Assembly: GCF_000687475.1 (NCBI RefSeq)
Contig: NC_057318.1
Coordinates: 5,518,001-5,582,000 of the forward strand
Reading direction: 5' to 3'
From: Ustilaginoidea virens
Lineage: Eukaryota; Ascomycota; Sordariomycetes; Hypocreales; Clavicipitaceae
DNA length: 64,000 nt
The position numbers and the translations under genes are program-made. Below the pieces are notes generated by a model. It worked only from the letters and a program-made list of their open reading frames with translations. It did not search any database and was not told where the DNA came from. This document shows positions 1 to 10,560 of this stretch, one piece after another (position 1 is the stretch's first letter; every line of letters begins with the position of its first letter).

Positions 1-881
1 TCACCCACGACTCCAAGTCGACGTAATAATTTGGCATCAGCGTTCGCGAACCCCCCCCCCCTCTTCCCCTTCCGTCCTGCTGATGCATCGGCCGAACGGG
101 GAACGAACTCATCGCCAAAACACCGAGCAGCAGGACGAAAAGACCAGCGGCACGGGAGAACCGGAATCACGCGGAAGACGCAAAGGACAAAGCCCCGCAA
201 AGTCGTCAAGTCGCCAGCCGCCATGCCCCGGCGGCGGCAATGTCCCCCCCTAGGAAGTTCGGCCTCGGCCGCCGCCGCCCCCCTAGTTCTCGTCTGTTCT
301 GCTCCTCTTCAAGCCATCAATCTTGGCGCCCTTATCCGTACCATGGTCCCGAGTCATCCGTTGTTCTGCCGCTCGGCTTGTTCGGACCTGCTTAAAGGGC
401 ACCACCCCTCGTCCAGGAGAGCGTTGAGCGGACCAGCCATGACGCGAATGCGAATGAATCGAGCGTGAAAGCGGACACGACGGTGGAACTGTAAAAAGAC
501 GCCATTGAAATGAATAAAAGCTTCCCCTTTCCCCACGTAGCGCCATCGTCTTTTTTTTTCCTTTTTGCAAAATGGTTTGGAAAAAGGAGGAATCAAAAAA
601 AAATCAAATAAAATAGGGAAACCGTCCGCTCGTTCAAAGATTTCCGCAAGTCCGGTCGCTTCGCAAGCCACTCTCGTTTTCTGCTCCCCGATCACACCCC
701 CCTTTTTTTTTTTTTTTTTTTTTGCTTTGCAAGCCCCTTCACTGTTGTTCCTCTGTCCCTCAATCCCCTTTGGCTTCGCACGTCCATTCGTTCCGTTGCC
801 TTATTTCTCAATCCCTTTTTGCTTTGCGAGCCCCATTCGTTTCTGTTCCACACGCTCCCTTCAGCAGCAAGTCGGAAAACA
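1..881. other. 5' flank of the GH16 gene, no gene seen
   Basis: No convincing coding frame is visible. Open frames here are low-complexity and mutually overlapping. The stretch holds a T21 tract at 703-723 and CT-rich sequence just before the GH16 start, which is typical of filamentous fungal promoters. Confidence 0.6.
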
Positions 882-1838
882 ATGCTGCGACGCCTCGTCA
901 CTCTTTCGCTCCTCCTCCCCTTGGGATGGGGTAGACCAAACGCTCCCGGCGTGACAGTCAACGCAGACGCTCGAGTCTCCGTTGCCGCGGTGTCCGACGG
1001 CTTCTCGCGCTGCCTCTTCTACGACGACTTCTCCCGCGCCAAAGGCAAGTTCCCAGACCCGTCCAAGTGGAAGTACGACCTGGGGACTTCCTACCCCGGC
1101 GGCCCCAAGCACTGGGGTACCTGGGAGATCGAGACGTACACCGACGACCCCCAAAACCTATACATCACCCACGACGACACGTTGAGAATCGTCCCCGTCC
1201 GCGGCCCCAACGACACCTGGACCTCGGCTCGCATCGAGACCACCCCGGAATGGGACACGGCCTGCGAGCCCGGCCATCGCCTCCGCGTCGAGGCCAAGAT
1301 CAAGCTGGGCCACAACTCCAAGCAGCACAAGCTGGGCCTCTGGTACGCGTTTTGGGCGCTCGGCTCCGCCTTCCGTGGCCACTACTGGAGCTGGCCCTCC
1401 GTGGGCGAGATCGACATCTTGGAAAGCATCAACGGCGAGCCCCAGATCTGGCAGACTGCTCATTGCGGCTCCAACCCCGGCGGCCCGTGCAACGAATCCG
1501 ACGGCCTGGGCAACGTGACCGCGACCGATGTCCGCGGCGTGTGGCACACCTATGCCTGGGAGATGAATCGCCAAGCTTCGCACCTCGGCTGGCAGCACGA
1601 GCACATGACCTGGTTCCTTGACGGCAGGCCTACCTGGAGCCTGTTTGGCAGGGACGTGGGTGACGAGGACGCGTGGGAAGCCATGTCCGCAGGGAGCAAG
1701 ATGATCTTGCTGAACGTTGCCGTTGGTGGAGGTTTTCCAGATGGCGTCGCGGGCTTCAAGACGCCCACCAACGAGACGCGCGGCGGAAATGGAGCCGGCA
1801 TGGAGGTTGACTATGTGGCCGTTTACTCGGACGTCTGA
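882..1838 (+). CDS. Secreted glycoside hydrolase family 16 (beta-glucanase-like)
   Basis: Single-exon gene of 318 codons. The chosen start is the ATG at 882, because it gives a typical secretion signal (MLRR followed by a Leu-rich core). An upstream in-frame ATG at 819 would bury that signal. The mature part has the GH16 jelly-roll pattern, with the active-site motif GEIDILES at residues 175-182. E176 and E181 are the expected nucleophile and acid/base, with D178 between them. Trp/Tyr-rich segments flank the cleft, and several NxT/S glycosylation sites are present. GH16 enzymes cleave or transfer beta-1,3(4)-glucans, so the likely role is extracellular or wall-associated glucan processing. 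Substrate subgroup cannot be fixed by eye. Both ends look intact. Confidence 0.93.
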   Translation: MLRRLVTLSLLLPLGWGRPNAPGVTVNADARVSVAAVSDGFSRCLFYDDFSRAKGKFPDPSKWKYDLGTSYPGGPKHWGTWEIETYTDDPQNLYITHDDTLRIVPVRGPNDTWTSARIETTPEWDTACEPGHRLRVEAKIKLGHNSKQHKLGLWYAFWALGSAFRGHYWSWPSVGEIDILESINGEPQIWQTAHCGSNPGGPCNESDGLGNVTATDVRGVWHTYAWEMNRQASHLGWQHEHMTWFLDGRPTWSLFGRDVGDEDAWEAMSAGSKMILLNVAVGGGFPDGVAGFKTPTNETRGGNGAGMEVDYVAVYSDV

Positions 1839-3131
1839 GTGACAAGTCCGGCAGTGGTGATGGATACGCTTAATAGACTCGACGCCTTTTCTTTTGAACT
1901 TGTTGAAAAAGTAGAAATGTGCATTCGGTGTTGATCGAGTAGTGAGGCCTGTCTGCCTTGTTCCGAGGCCAGCCGCAACTCCTCACGCCTTGTCGTCTTG
2001 TGTCGGTTGACTTGGATTGTCTCGCGCCTCAATCAACCTTTCGACGTATACGGGCTCCGGAAACGAGTCTTGTCTTCGGCCTGAGGCCTATACCCAACAC
2101 CCGTAGCAAAGCCTCGCTCTTGGCGGTTCCGTCAATTTGAATGAAAATGAGAGCGTGGTCAACAAGAAGTATCCAAGTGTCTCACTCGAAACACCGGCCG
2201 TCCTTGAGATAACAGACATGGTCTTAGCCAAGGGTTGACGGAAGTTGGGCTCACAAACAACGTGCCATCGGTACAATATCCCGGAAAGAAGCCTTGCATG
2301 CATCACATACTTCATAAACAAAACGCTGTCTTGACTAGGTAACGCACCATAGCAGCTAATGGGAAACCGAAAGGCAAGGGATCCGGGAGAGTGCCATTAC
2401 CCAATGTCATCAACAGAGAAGTGCCAGCCGTCTGACTCGCGTCAACGTGACGGGTGAGGATCCGCGCACCCAGGTTATGCTCTATCCCCAACGATAGGCT
2501 CAGATGGGTTATGGCCATCGCATGTTATAACCAGCACACTGGACAAGCCTGTGAAAACAAGTAGCGAGACCAATAGGGTGTGAATGGGATACTAGAAAAG
2601 AAAGATTTCCGCCTGTTATCGAATAGTGAAACCCTTTGGCAAGCGTCGCCAGCAGAGCCATCAGTCAGTTCCCAGCCAACCGAGGTACGAAAGCTGTCCT
2701 TCTGGAGGAGAAATCCCAAACCATGCGCTCTTCTCACGAGAACCACGTCGTAAGCCACTAAAGCAGTTGTCGTAGCAAGTGTCAGTAGCAAGTGTCAGCT
2801 GCAAAAGGTCTCGCTGTCGGGTAATAGCAGAAACCCACTTGCATTCAATTCAAAGGGAAAAGTCACTTCAAACAGCCAAGAGCGATATACTATGGAGCTT
2901 GGCCAAGCATACATGTAGCAAAGCCAATGTGAAAAATGGCAAGTACGCGCCAAGTGCCGTCTATACTGGTGGGTGTACTGCAGATCATTTCTGGGCAGAG
3001 AACCTGTCAGTCACCTTTGCGACGGGCATTGAACAAGGTGCCCCGTCGACTTACGCTTTTCCTGAATCTTGTTCTTTATGAATCGTTACAGTTGACGGGC
3101 GGCCTGTTCTTTTCTTGTCGAGAACATTAGA
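1839..3131. other. Intergenic, nothing recognised
   Basis: About 1.3 kb between the GH16 gene and the 3' end of the SLATT gene. Only short, non-conserved open frames of under 105 codons are present on either strand. No repeat or RNA gene was recognised. Confidence 0.55.
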
Positions 3132-3995
3132 CTATGAACAAGAATCACCTCCCGGTCCTTTGATTGGGGATGAATTGGATCCCGCTCCGGCAGGATGTGT
3201 AGCCGCCACGTTCTTCTGAATTGACTGGAGCATCTGCCTGGAAGCATAATTTGACGGCATGTTCACAGTAACCGTCGACTTTGCATGACGATACAGGTCG
3301 AAACACTCGGCAAGTACCTGTTCAGGTTTTTGGTCTACCAGAGCGATGCCGGAATCCAGGAATTCTTTGATACGGTCCTCGATTTCTTCGAAACCTGCCA
3401 TGTCGCTTCGATAGCGGTCTGGGAGACCACTGTTGTGAAGCAGGGCAAGCAGCCCAGCGATGACGGTGTTGACAGCGCCCAGAACAGTAATGGGTCGGCC
3501 ATCCTCCAAGGACATTGAACCGAGGGCAGTGAGGGCGGCTCCAATCAAGAGCTGAAGTATCATGAGCGTCGCTCGAAGAATGCTGGTTAGATGAAACAGG
3601 TAATAGAAGCGGTACTTGTGGGACACAACCTCGCGATAGAGGCCGGGGGGCATGCCGATGGGAGGCCAGAACTAGTGGCTGGGATGGCAGGGTTTGTGAC
3701 CTTCGCCGTCCTTGACTCCGCCGAGCCCGTTTGCGATGACTGACCATTCGGCCGAGGAGAGAAATCTGTGCGGAGTAATTTTCCTACGGCCGTGTGAATC
3801 AGGTGCCGTTGGCGAATCCGCTGAAGGTGCTTCGGGAACGTTGCCATTCGCAGCGTGGCCCGAGTCTTTGCCATTCGCAGAGTGAGCGGGGTCTTTGTCA
3901 TTCGCAGCATGGCCGGAGTCGGATGACAAGAGCTGAACCTGAGGGAGTATGGGCATCTCTTCAGGTAGGACTGCTCCTTTGGATCTCTTGGACAT
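3132..3995 (-). CDS. Fungal SLATT-domain two-TM membrane protein
   Basis: Two exons are proposed: 3995-3717 and 3671-3132. A 45-nt intron (donor GTCAAG, acceptor CACTAG) joins them in phase 0 and gives 272 residues. The N-terminal exon has a low-complexity region with repeats of the type NGK/DSGHAAN, then SSAEWSVIANGLGG. The second exon begins FWPPIGMPPGLYREVV and carries two hydrophobic helices (about ILRATLMILQLLIGAALTAL and ITVLGAVNTVIAGLLALL) followed by LLHNSGLPDRYRSDM. This matches the fungal SLATT family (SMODS- and SLOG-associating 2TM effector domain). In bacteria SLATT proteins act as putative pore-forming effectors; the fungal role is unknown. The gene is divergent from TRM1. A 73-nt intron with donor GTCAGT was considered but breaks the frame. 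Confidence 0.82.
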
Positions 3996-4537
3996 GCTGA
4001 AGTCAAAGTGACCCCGGGGGGGCTGGGGGGGTGGCTCAACGGATGAATGGAGACTAGAAGACTATAGGGTGCATTCGAATTTCGGTTATAGTGGAAGATG
4101 TTTTTCAAAAGGGACGATGGACAAGCTGATGGACGGAGGAAAGATGAGATGTTTTGAGAAACGGAACGGAACGTTGGCAGGGGAAAAGAAAGAGTCTGGT
4201 CGGTCACCGTCGAAATATGGAGGGGAGGTCTTTCCTCGGAAACGAAGCAGCTCGCGGGCACCTTCCCAAATAAATCTGTTTCATGTTGCACTAAAATGTG
4301 ACGCCACATAAAGTGCCAGGCGACGCAATTGGGGCCGGGGCTTCCTGAATATACGTAGGTACATAGGTACATGTAACTCATCGCATTCTGCGACTCACCG
4401 CCCCGGGCGGCGCCTTTGCAGTGGCAGCATGTATTATGAGTTTGCTACTCTTTTTTTTTTTTTTTTTTTAAACTCCAAGCCGCTTCAGCCTTGGGCTTGC
4501 ACTGCGCACTGCGCACTGCGTCAGACAGGCTTGACCT
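3996..4537. promoter_or_regulatory. Divergent promoter region, SLATT gene / TRM1
   Basis: A 542-bp spacer separates two outward-facing starts. It contains a T19 tract at 4451-4469 upstream of TRM1, a GTACATAGGTACATG-like stretch near 4350-4375, and GCGCACTGC repeats at about 4504-4520. No specific factor site is claimed. Confidence 0.5.
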
Positions 4538-6634
4538 ATGTTTGTGTGCGTGCGGCCTCTCCAGTCTTTGTTTGCAAGGGCTGCTGACAGATTTCCTCGG
4601 CTTCCCACAAGACTAGCAGTACGCAAAACGCTCGCCGCCGCACACTTTTACGGTGCTGTCCAGAATCTCACGGCAATCGGCGAAATGGCCGCCGACAAGC
4701 CTGCCGCGCCGCCAACCGTGGAGCGTGACGGAAAACTGTTCAGAAGCGTCCGCGAAGGAAAAGCTGCCATACTGGTCCCCCAAGACGCCGCGGCTGCCGA
4801 GAACACGTCGGAGGAGCAGCAGGTCTTCTACAACCCGATCCAGCAGTACAACCGCGACTTGTCGACTCTGGCGGTCAAGGTGTACGGAGAAACGCTGCTG
4901 GAGAAGAGAAGGCAGGCGTTCAAACTCAAGGACTCGAGGCAAGGGAAGAAAAGAAAGCGAGACCAAGTCGAACCAGACGAAGCTGAAACGGCCGTCGACC
5001 CGCAGCAGGCAGACGAGCAAGGAGCAGCAGCGACTGACGCGGCGGAGAACGGCGGTCACGCACACAAGCCGCCGTTTAAAATCCTCGACGCCCTCTCTGC
5101 GTCTGGTCTGCGGGCTCTGAGATATGCGCTCGAGATTCCCTTTGTGACTTCGGTCACTGCCAACGACCTGTCCCCGTCTGCCGCCGACTCGATCAGGCAG
5201 AACGCCGAGTACAACGAGGCGACGGACAAGCTCAAAGTCACCAATGACGACGCCCTAGCTCTCATGTATCGTTCGATTGCCGCCGACCTGTCCAAGAGAG
5301 ATAAGCGCGGGAACCCTAGCAGGTCGCACAAGTTTGATGTCATCGACCTGGACCCGTACGGAACGGCCGCCCCCTTCTTCGACGCCGCCATCCAGGCCGT
5401 GCGGGATGATGGCGGCTTGCTCGTGGTCACCTGCACGGACAGCGCCGTGTGGGCAGGCCACAGCTACTGCGAAAAGACGTTTGCCCTGTACGGCGGCGTT
5501 CCCGTGAAAGGAATGCATTCTCACGAAGTCGCCTTGCGCCTGATTCTCAACTCGGTTGCGGCCTCTGGGGCCAGATACGGCCTGGCCATCGAACCCTTGC
5601 TGTCGCTGTCGATTGACTTTTACACCAAAGTCTTTGTCAAGGTGACGCGATCGCCCTCGGCCGTCAAGTTCCTCGGCGCCAAGACCATGCTGGTCTACAG
5701 CTGCGACGCGGGCTGCGGCTCCTGGGAGACGCAGCCGATCCTGAAGAGCAGGCCGTTCCCCAACAAAAAGGGCAACGGATCCTTCTACAAGCACACAATG
5801 GCGCAGGGGCCGAGCGCCGACCGCTTCTGTCAGCACTGCGGATTCAAGATGCACGTCAGCGGACCCATGTACGGCGGCCGCATCCACTCGCAAGACTTTA
5901 TCCACCGCCTGCTGGACGAGATTCCCAAGGCGTCGACCGAGACATACGGGACGTTGCCCAGGTTGGAGGGCATGCTGAGAACCGCGCTCGAAGAGTATCT
6001 GCCGGGTCCGGAGCTCCCCACCGGTGTCGACCCCAGGGACGCCGAGGCGGCCGTCGTCGATCACACGCCCTTCTTCTTCATTCCCGGCAAGGTCGCCAGC
6101 GTCCTGTCCTGCTCCACCCCTACAGACGACATGTTTCGAGGAGCGCTCCTGCACCTGGGCTATCAAGCCGGACGAAGCCACTGCCGCCCCGGAAGCATCA
6201 AGACCGACGCTCCGTGGTCGACAATCTGGTGGATCCTGACGGAATGGATCAAGCAAAAGTCACCCGTCAAGGTTTCCAAGTTCAAGGAGTCGATGGCTGC
6301 TTGGAAGATCCTGCAACGTGCCGGGATCGTTGGACAGCAGCAAAAGACTTTGGACGGGGCGCAAGGTCACGATGCTCCGGAGCCCGGCACCAACGGCGCC
6401 AGCGAGATGGAAGCCGACGAGGCGCCGCCGCAGCGGGACAGAGTGGATGCAAGCCCAGCATCAGGAGAAAACGGCCTCGGGGACGGCCTTTTGCCGACCG
6501 AGGAGGAGCTGCGGAGGACGCTTGTTTTCGACGACGCCCTGGTTAAGCTTGGCCGCCAAAAGGGCACCCGGTACATGCGGTACCAAGTAAACCCGCACAA
6601 ATATTGGGGACCAATGACGAGAGCCAAGGGCTAG
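4538..6634 (+). CDS. TRM1: tRNA (guanine26-N2)-dimethyltransferase Trm1
   Basis: Intronless, 698 codons. The protein makes N2,N2-dimethylguanosine at position 26 of tRNAs using S-adenosylmethionine. The Rossmann-like SAM fold is visible from about residue 180 (KILDALSASGLRALRYA). The catalytic DPYG motif is at residues 272-275 (DLDPYG), followed by GGLLVVTCTDSAVW. A Cys-rich zinc-type segment (FCQHCGFKMHVSGPMYGG) and the Trm1 C-terminal block ending YQVNPHKYWGPMTRAKG are also present. The first 49 residues are Arg-rich and almost free of acidic residues, like a mitochondrial presequence. A second Met at 4685 starts an ordinary cytosolic/nuclear form. Residues near 580-640 form a variable acidic linker. 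Family length is normal. Confidence 0.95.
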   Translation: MFVCVRPLQSLFARAADRFPRLPTRLAVRKTLAAAHFYGAVQNLTAIGEMAADKPAAPPTVERDGKLFRSVREGKAAILVPQDAAAAENTSEEQQVFYNPIQQYNRDLSTLAVKVYGETLLEKRRQAFKLKDSRQGKKRKRDQVEPDEAETAVDPQQADEQGAAATDAAENGGHAHKPPFKILDALSASGLRALRYALEIPFVTSVTANDLSPSAADSIRQNAEYNEATDKLKVTNDDALALMYRSIAADLSKRDKRGNPSRSHKFDVIDLDPYGTAAPFFDAAIQAVRDDGGLLVVTCTDSAVWAGHSYCEKTFALYGGVPVKGMHSHEVALRLILNSVAASGARYGLAIEPLLSLSIDFYTKVFVKVTRSPSAVKFLGAKTMLVYSCDAGCGSWETQPILKSRPFPNKKGNGSFYKHTMAQGPSADRFCQHCGFKMHVSGPMYGGRIHSQDFIHRLLDEIPKASTETYGTLPRLEGMLRTALEEYLPGPELPTGVDPRDAEAAVVDHTPFFFIPGKVASVLSCSTPTDDMFRGALLHLGYQAGRSHCRPGSIKTDAPWSTIWWILTEWIKQKSPVKVSKFKESMAAWKILQRAGIVGQQQKTLDGAQGHDAPEPGTNGASEMEADEAPPQRDRVDASPASGENGLGDGLLPTEEELRRTLVFDDALVKLGRQKGTRYMRYQVNPHKYWGPMTRAKG

Positions 6635-7152
6635 CGACTCTCGCTCGGGCCAGCATTTTTCTTCTCCTTCCTTTTTTTTCTCCTCTTTTTTCTTCTTTTT
6701 TTTGAAAATTCCATTAAATTGCCGGGGCGTTTGGACATCACAATGGGGAGCTATGTCGCAAAGCTGATGCTGGATAGCTGGCAGGGATGATTAACGTGTG
6801 GAGTTTGACGTGCTCTGATGATGCTGTAGCCGAGGTTTACGCCAGCTAGATGGCGGATGGCGTTTTCGAGGACAATGTGGGGGAGAGGGAGTGGACGGGG
6901 GGAGCGCGATTGCTGCTTTCATCAACCCTCAAAAGAGATGATTTCGAGACAATTGTACTCCGTAGATGCGAGGCCACCTCCACCTCGCTCATGCTGCACC
7001 CCCGTTCTCTGAACACACAGGTCAGAAGACCCGTCTGAAAAGTCTCGTCGTCACAACGGGCCTCCTTCCGCCCTCGGCCTGTCCGTCCTGTCCGTCATCT
7101 CGTCCCAGCCGCCCGCTTCCCCCCCTCCCCCCCCCCTTGGGGATCGAGGACA
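6635..7152. other. Intergenic between TRM1 and the lipid-kinase-like gene
   Basis: A 518-bp stretch that holds a T-rich 3' tract after TRM1 (6658-6705), one copy of the nonamer TACTCCGTA at 6956-6964, and a pyrimidine-rich stretch (about 7075-7140) just before the next start. No gene was seen. Confidence 0.55.
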
Positions 7153-8604
7153 ATGGCTGCAGTCACCAGGGTCGAACGAGTGCAGCTCCACGACGAAACC
7201 CTTAGCTGGACATGCTCGAGCGAAGACAAGACCGACGCTGCGACGCTGGACCAAGTGCTGTTCGTTCTGGAATCACCCGACCCATCGCATGCTGCCCCCA
7301 CCGCCGCATACGTCATTTGCTGCCTCAAGGAGGACCCGGAAGACTCGCTTCGACCGTACCAGCTCCTGCTCCTGTCTTGCGAAACGGTGCCCGAGAAGCT
7401 GCGCGGCGGGCGCCGCCTCGTGCGCCGCCTCCCCGACCACCTGCGGTGCACGCCGCGCCACCAAGTCGACGTGCTGGTGTCCACAAAGTCTGGCCGGGGG
7501 AGGGCTCCCGCGTTCTGGCAGCACGTCCTCGGCCCGCTGCTCCAAGTCGCCGGCGGCCGCGGCTCGGGCCGGTGGAACGTGGTGACGACGCAGGATGCGC
7601 ACAGCGTGAGGAGGTACGCCGCGACGCTGGGCGGGTCGTCGTCGTCTCCGTCCCGGTGCACCGTCCTGCTGAGCGGCGACGGAGGCCTTGCGGATCTGCT
7701 CAACGGGCGCCCCCCCGTTCCCGGTCCCGCGGGCTCCGGGGCCGCCCCCCTGCCCCTTGTCGTTCTCTTGCCTCTCGGCACGGCAAACGCCCTCTTCCAC
7801 TCGCTCCACCGGCCGGTTGGGCTCGACAGCCCCGCGACCACGCCGCTTGTTCTCGCTCTGCGGACCTTGTTCTTCGGCGTGGCCGCGGAGCTGCCCGTCT
7901 TCAGGGCATCTTTCAGCCCGGGCGCGCAAATCGCTTCGCACGCGCCCTCCCTGCCGCGCGCAGCCGCAGACGCAGACGCCGACGCCGACGCCGCGCCGGC
8001 TGCGAGCGGGCAGCACGCGGACGCAACGTGCCTCTACGGCGCCGTGGTAGCCAGCTACGCTTTGCACGCCAGCATCGTCTACGAGTCCGACACGCCCGAG
8101 CACCGCGTCCTCGGCAGCCAGCGTTTCGCCGTGGTGGCCCAGCGGCTCCTCCGCGAATCGCACCCTTACAAGGCATCCCTGCACGTGAGGGCGGCCTCGT
8201 CGCCCGTCCTCGAGCGCGACCCCCACCCCACGCACGGCTATGTGCTCGTGTCCATGGTGAGCAACTTGGAAAGGACCTTTACCATTTCGCCCCGCGCGAG
8301 ACCGCTCGACGGGAACCTGCACCTTGTCCGTCTGGGACCCCTCGGCGAGCAGAGGATCATGGAGGTGATGATGAAGGCGTACGACGGGGGCAGCCACACG
8401 GACCTGCAGTGGGACGATGGGGAAAAGGTGCGCCATGACCAAGTGGACGAGGTCGAGGTTGTGACGGAGGAGGAAGACGCGAGGTGGCGGGTGTTTTGCG
8501 TCGACGGGACGATAGTGCATGTTCCAAAGGGGGGAAGCATGACTGTGAGAAAAGCCGATGAGAGGCTTTTCCGCGTGCTGGTCGATGAGGCTGTCGAGGT
8601 GTAG
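7153..8604 (+). CDS. Diacylglycerol/sphingosine kinase-like lipid kinase
   Basis: Single exon, 483 codons. The hallmark of the DAGK/LCB5 catalytic fold is seen: SGDGG with GDGG at residues 175-178, then a second phosphate-loop element, LVVLLPLGTANALFHS, about 30 residues later. The C-terminal half has the beta-sandwich pattern of this superfamily (ISPRARPLDGNLHLVRLGPLGE, then LQWDDGEKVRHDQVDEVEV and WRVFCVDGTIVHVPKGG). Members phosphorylate long-chain bases or diacylglycerol with ATP, and the exact lipid cannot be told here. An Ala/Asp-rich insertion (alternating DADADADA) near residues 272-285 looks like a codon-repeat expansion. No membrane segment is evident. The gene follows TRM1 in the same direction and converges on the dead ABC-F gene. 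Confidence 0.85.
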   Translation: MAAVTRVERVQLHDETLSWTCSSEDKTDAATLDQVLFVLESPDPSHAAPTAAYVICCLKEDPEDSLRPYQLLLLSCETVPEKLRGGRRLVRRLPDHLRCTPRHQVDVLVSTKSGRGRAPAFWQHVLGPLLQVAGGRGSGRWNVVTTQDAHSVRRYAATLGGSSSSPSRCTVLLSGDGGLADLLNGRPPVPGPAGSGAAPLPLVVLLPLGTANALFHSLHRPVGLDSPATTPLVLALRTLFFGVAAELPVFRASFSPGAQIASHAPSLPRAAADADADADAAPAASGQHADATCLYGAVVASYALHASIVYESDTPEHRVLGSQRFAVVAQRLLRESHPYKASLHVRAASSPVLERDPHPTHGYVLVSMVSNLERTFTISPRARPLDGNLHLVRLGPLGEQRIMEVMMKAYDGGSHTDLQWDDGEKVRHDQVDEVEVVTEEEDARWRVFCVDGTIVHVPKGGSMTVRKADERLFRVLVDEAVEV

Positions 8605-9825
8605 ATGGTCCCTTCCCTTGGGACGGGACAGCTCCTCGACCTTGATAGTCTTGTCCCTCTTGTTTGCGGTAGGGACCATCATCATGCCTGCCAATGCCAT
8701 CCATGCCAATTGCTTATACGCGCTCTGCTGTTATGCCGAAAATGGGACAAGAGCGACAGACGAGGTAACAACAACGTTTCTAGTCGACATTGACGCGGCG
8801 CGCTTTATTCCCCCAGCAGCTTGGCTACTCTCTTTTGCATCAGGCTCTCGAATTCCTCTACCCCCTCCCCAAGCCTGAGCATCTTGCCGCGCTTCAGCTG
8901 ATACACACTTCTTCTCCTTGGCGCTTTCTGTGCTCCTTCCTTCTCCTCGCCGTCTTCATCGTCCTCCAAGTTCCCCTCCACAACGCCTCGCATGAACCAT
9001 CGGTCGTTGGCTCACCAAGACTACTGCTCCCTCCCAATTGGTTCAGCGCAATTCGGAGCGCAGTCGCCGTCTCGCAGTCCAGGTGGGTTGTTACCTCGTC
9101 AAGCATGATGCAGTGGGGTCGCCGCCAGAATAGCCGGGCCAGCTCGCATCGTACGATTTGCCCTCCAGAGAGTTTCGAGACGGGAATATCCGAGGCGATG
9201 CGTCCTGGAAGGCCCAGCTCGCCCAAAAGACCGCGTATCTCACCTTCGCTCATAAGCCCATCGACTTCCCGAGTCAAGAGACCAAGGGCAGTAAGGCTCG
9301 GTTCCGTTTTGCCAACGGCCCTGATATGCTCGACCGCATGCTGGGAATAGTGGCCTATCTTGAGGCGGGGGTGGGTGGTGATGGACCCCGTTGTTGGGCG
9401 CAAATTTTGAACCAGCATCTCGATGAGGGTAGACTTACCGGCGCCGTTGAGCCCGAGGATACCGATGCGGTCACCCATACATACTGTCAGGTTGATTTCA
9501 CCGACAGCCAGGGGTTGGCTTGGACGGTAGCGATAGGAGGCATCATCGAGAGACAGCAGCGATCCTGGAAATCGCAAGTCTGGGGGCTCTGGTAGAGTTA
9601 TGACCACAGGACGCTCCTCCAGGGGAATAGAATCATATAGGAACTGCTATCTTGGCTTGTTTACTCTTATTATAGAAAATAAAGAATCATATATACACTA
9701 TCTGACTACATTTCATCCTAGTACCCACTTTTTTTTTTTTTTCTCTTCAAATTCATTCTTCCTCTCTCTTCCTTCCTTTCTTTTTTCTTCCCCCTCCATC
9801 CTTCCTTTCTTCTTTTTCATACCAA

Positions 9826-10560
9826 CAACCAAGACAGACATAATAGCTCAATATACCTCGCCTGCAGATACCACAGAATACAGCATAGAGAAAGAGTTAA
9901 TCATCCCCACAGCCTTATTTAGCGCTTTCGACAAGCTATTTAAAAACCTTTATACATTAACCTATGGGAGGATCACTAATAGACTAGACGCTCAAACCCA
10001 TCTGCCTAATATACTCACCGATAAAACCATCCGACTAGAAGACTAGGACGCTCTCATGCAAGTCTCGCCCGCGCAGCTATACTATAACTATGCATATAAC
10101 GGATTCATCTCCGGTTTCCTATACTATACCAGCATATAAGACGGTAGCTCCTACGATCAGTATTTGCTCTACAGCCGCCCCTGCCTCAGAAAGGGTGAGT
10201 TAATCATACGCCAGGAGACATTAGCCGCCAAATACATTACACTCCTCGACATAATACGTAATAGAACCAGCCTTCAGAAGCTAATCGATAGTGCCTCCGC
10301 CCGCCCGCCCAGCGCCAACGAAATATTAATAATAACGATAACGCCAGCATTCCAATCTATAGTGGCTATCTTCCTCCGACACTTAGCGATGGCCGAAAGA
10401 TGCCTACGAACGCTATATATCGAAGCGACAGAGTTCAAAAAGGCCATATACCAGAAGCATTTTTTGCATATCATGAACCCTTCCATACACCGTCCCTATA
10501 GAGCCCATTAGGACTTTGAAAGGGATATCGGCGAGTCTCTTTACTAGTAGCATTAGGAAT
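9826..10560 (+). pseudogene. Degenerate AT-rich open frame in the insertion
   Basis: One plus-strand frame reads as protein-like sequence for about 240 codons (for example LFKNLYTLTYGRITNRLDAQ and LRHLAMAERCLRTLYIEATEF). It is broken by stops at about 10045, 10138, 10509 and a cluster at 10543-10556, nearly all TAG. No tryptophan codon appears in the frame. That pattern fits TGG-to-TAG changes of the kind produced by repeat-induced point mutation. No domain was recognised; a transposon-encoded protein is the likely origin (inference). Confidence 0.45.

Noticed and set aside
3587..4381. 264-codon minus frame over the SLATT first exon
   Set aside because: Out of frame with the SLATT domain, and the splice-supported model explains the region.
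5255..6256. 333-codon frame antisense to TRM1
   Set aside because: Antisense shadow without recognisable motifs.
7273..8709. 478-codon frame antisense to the lipid-kinase-like gene
   Set aside because: Shadow of GC-rich third positions; the sense frame has the GDGG and LPLGTANA motifs.
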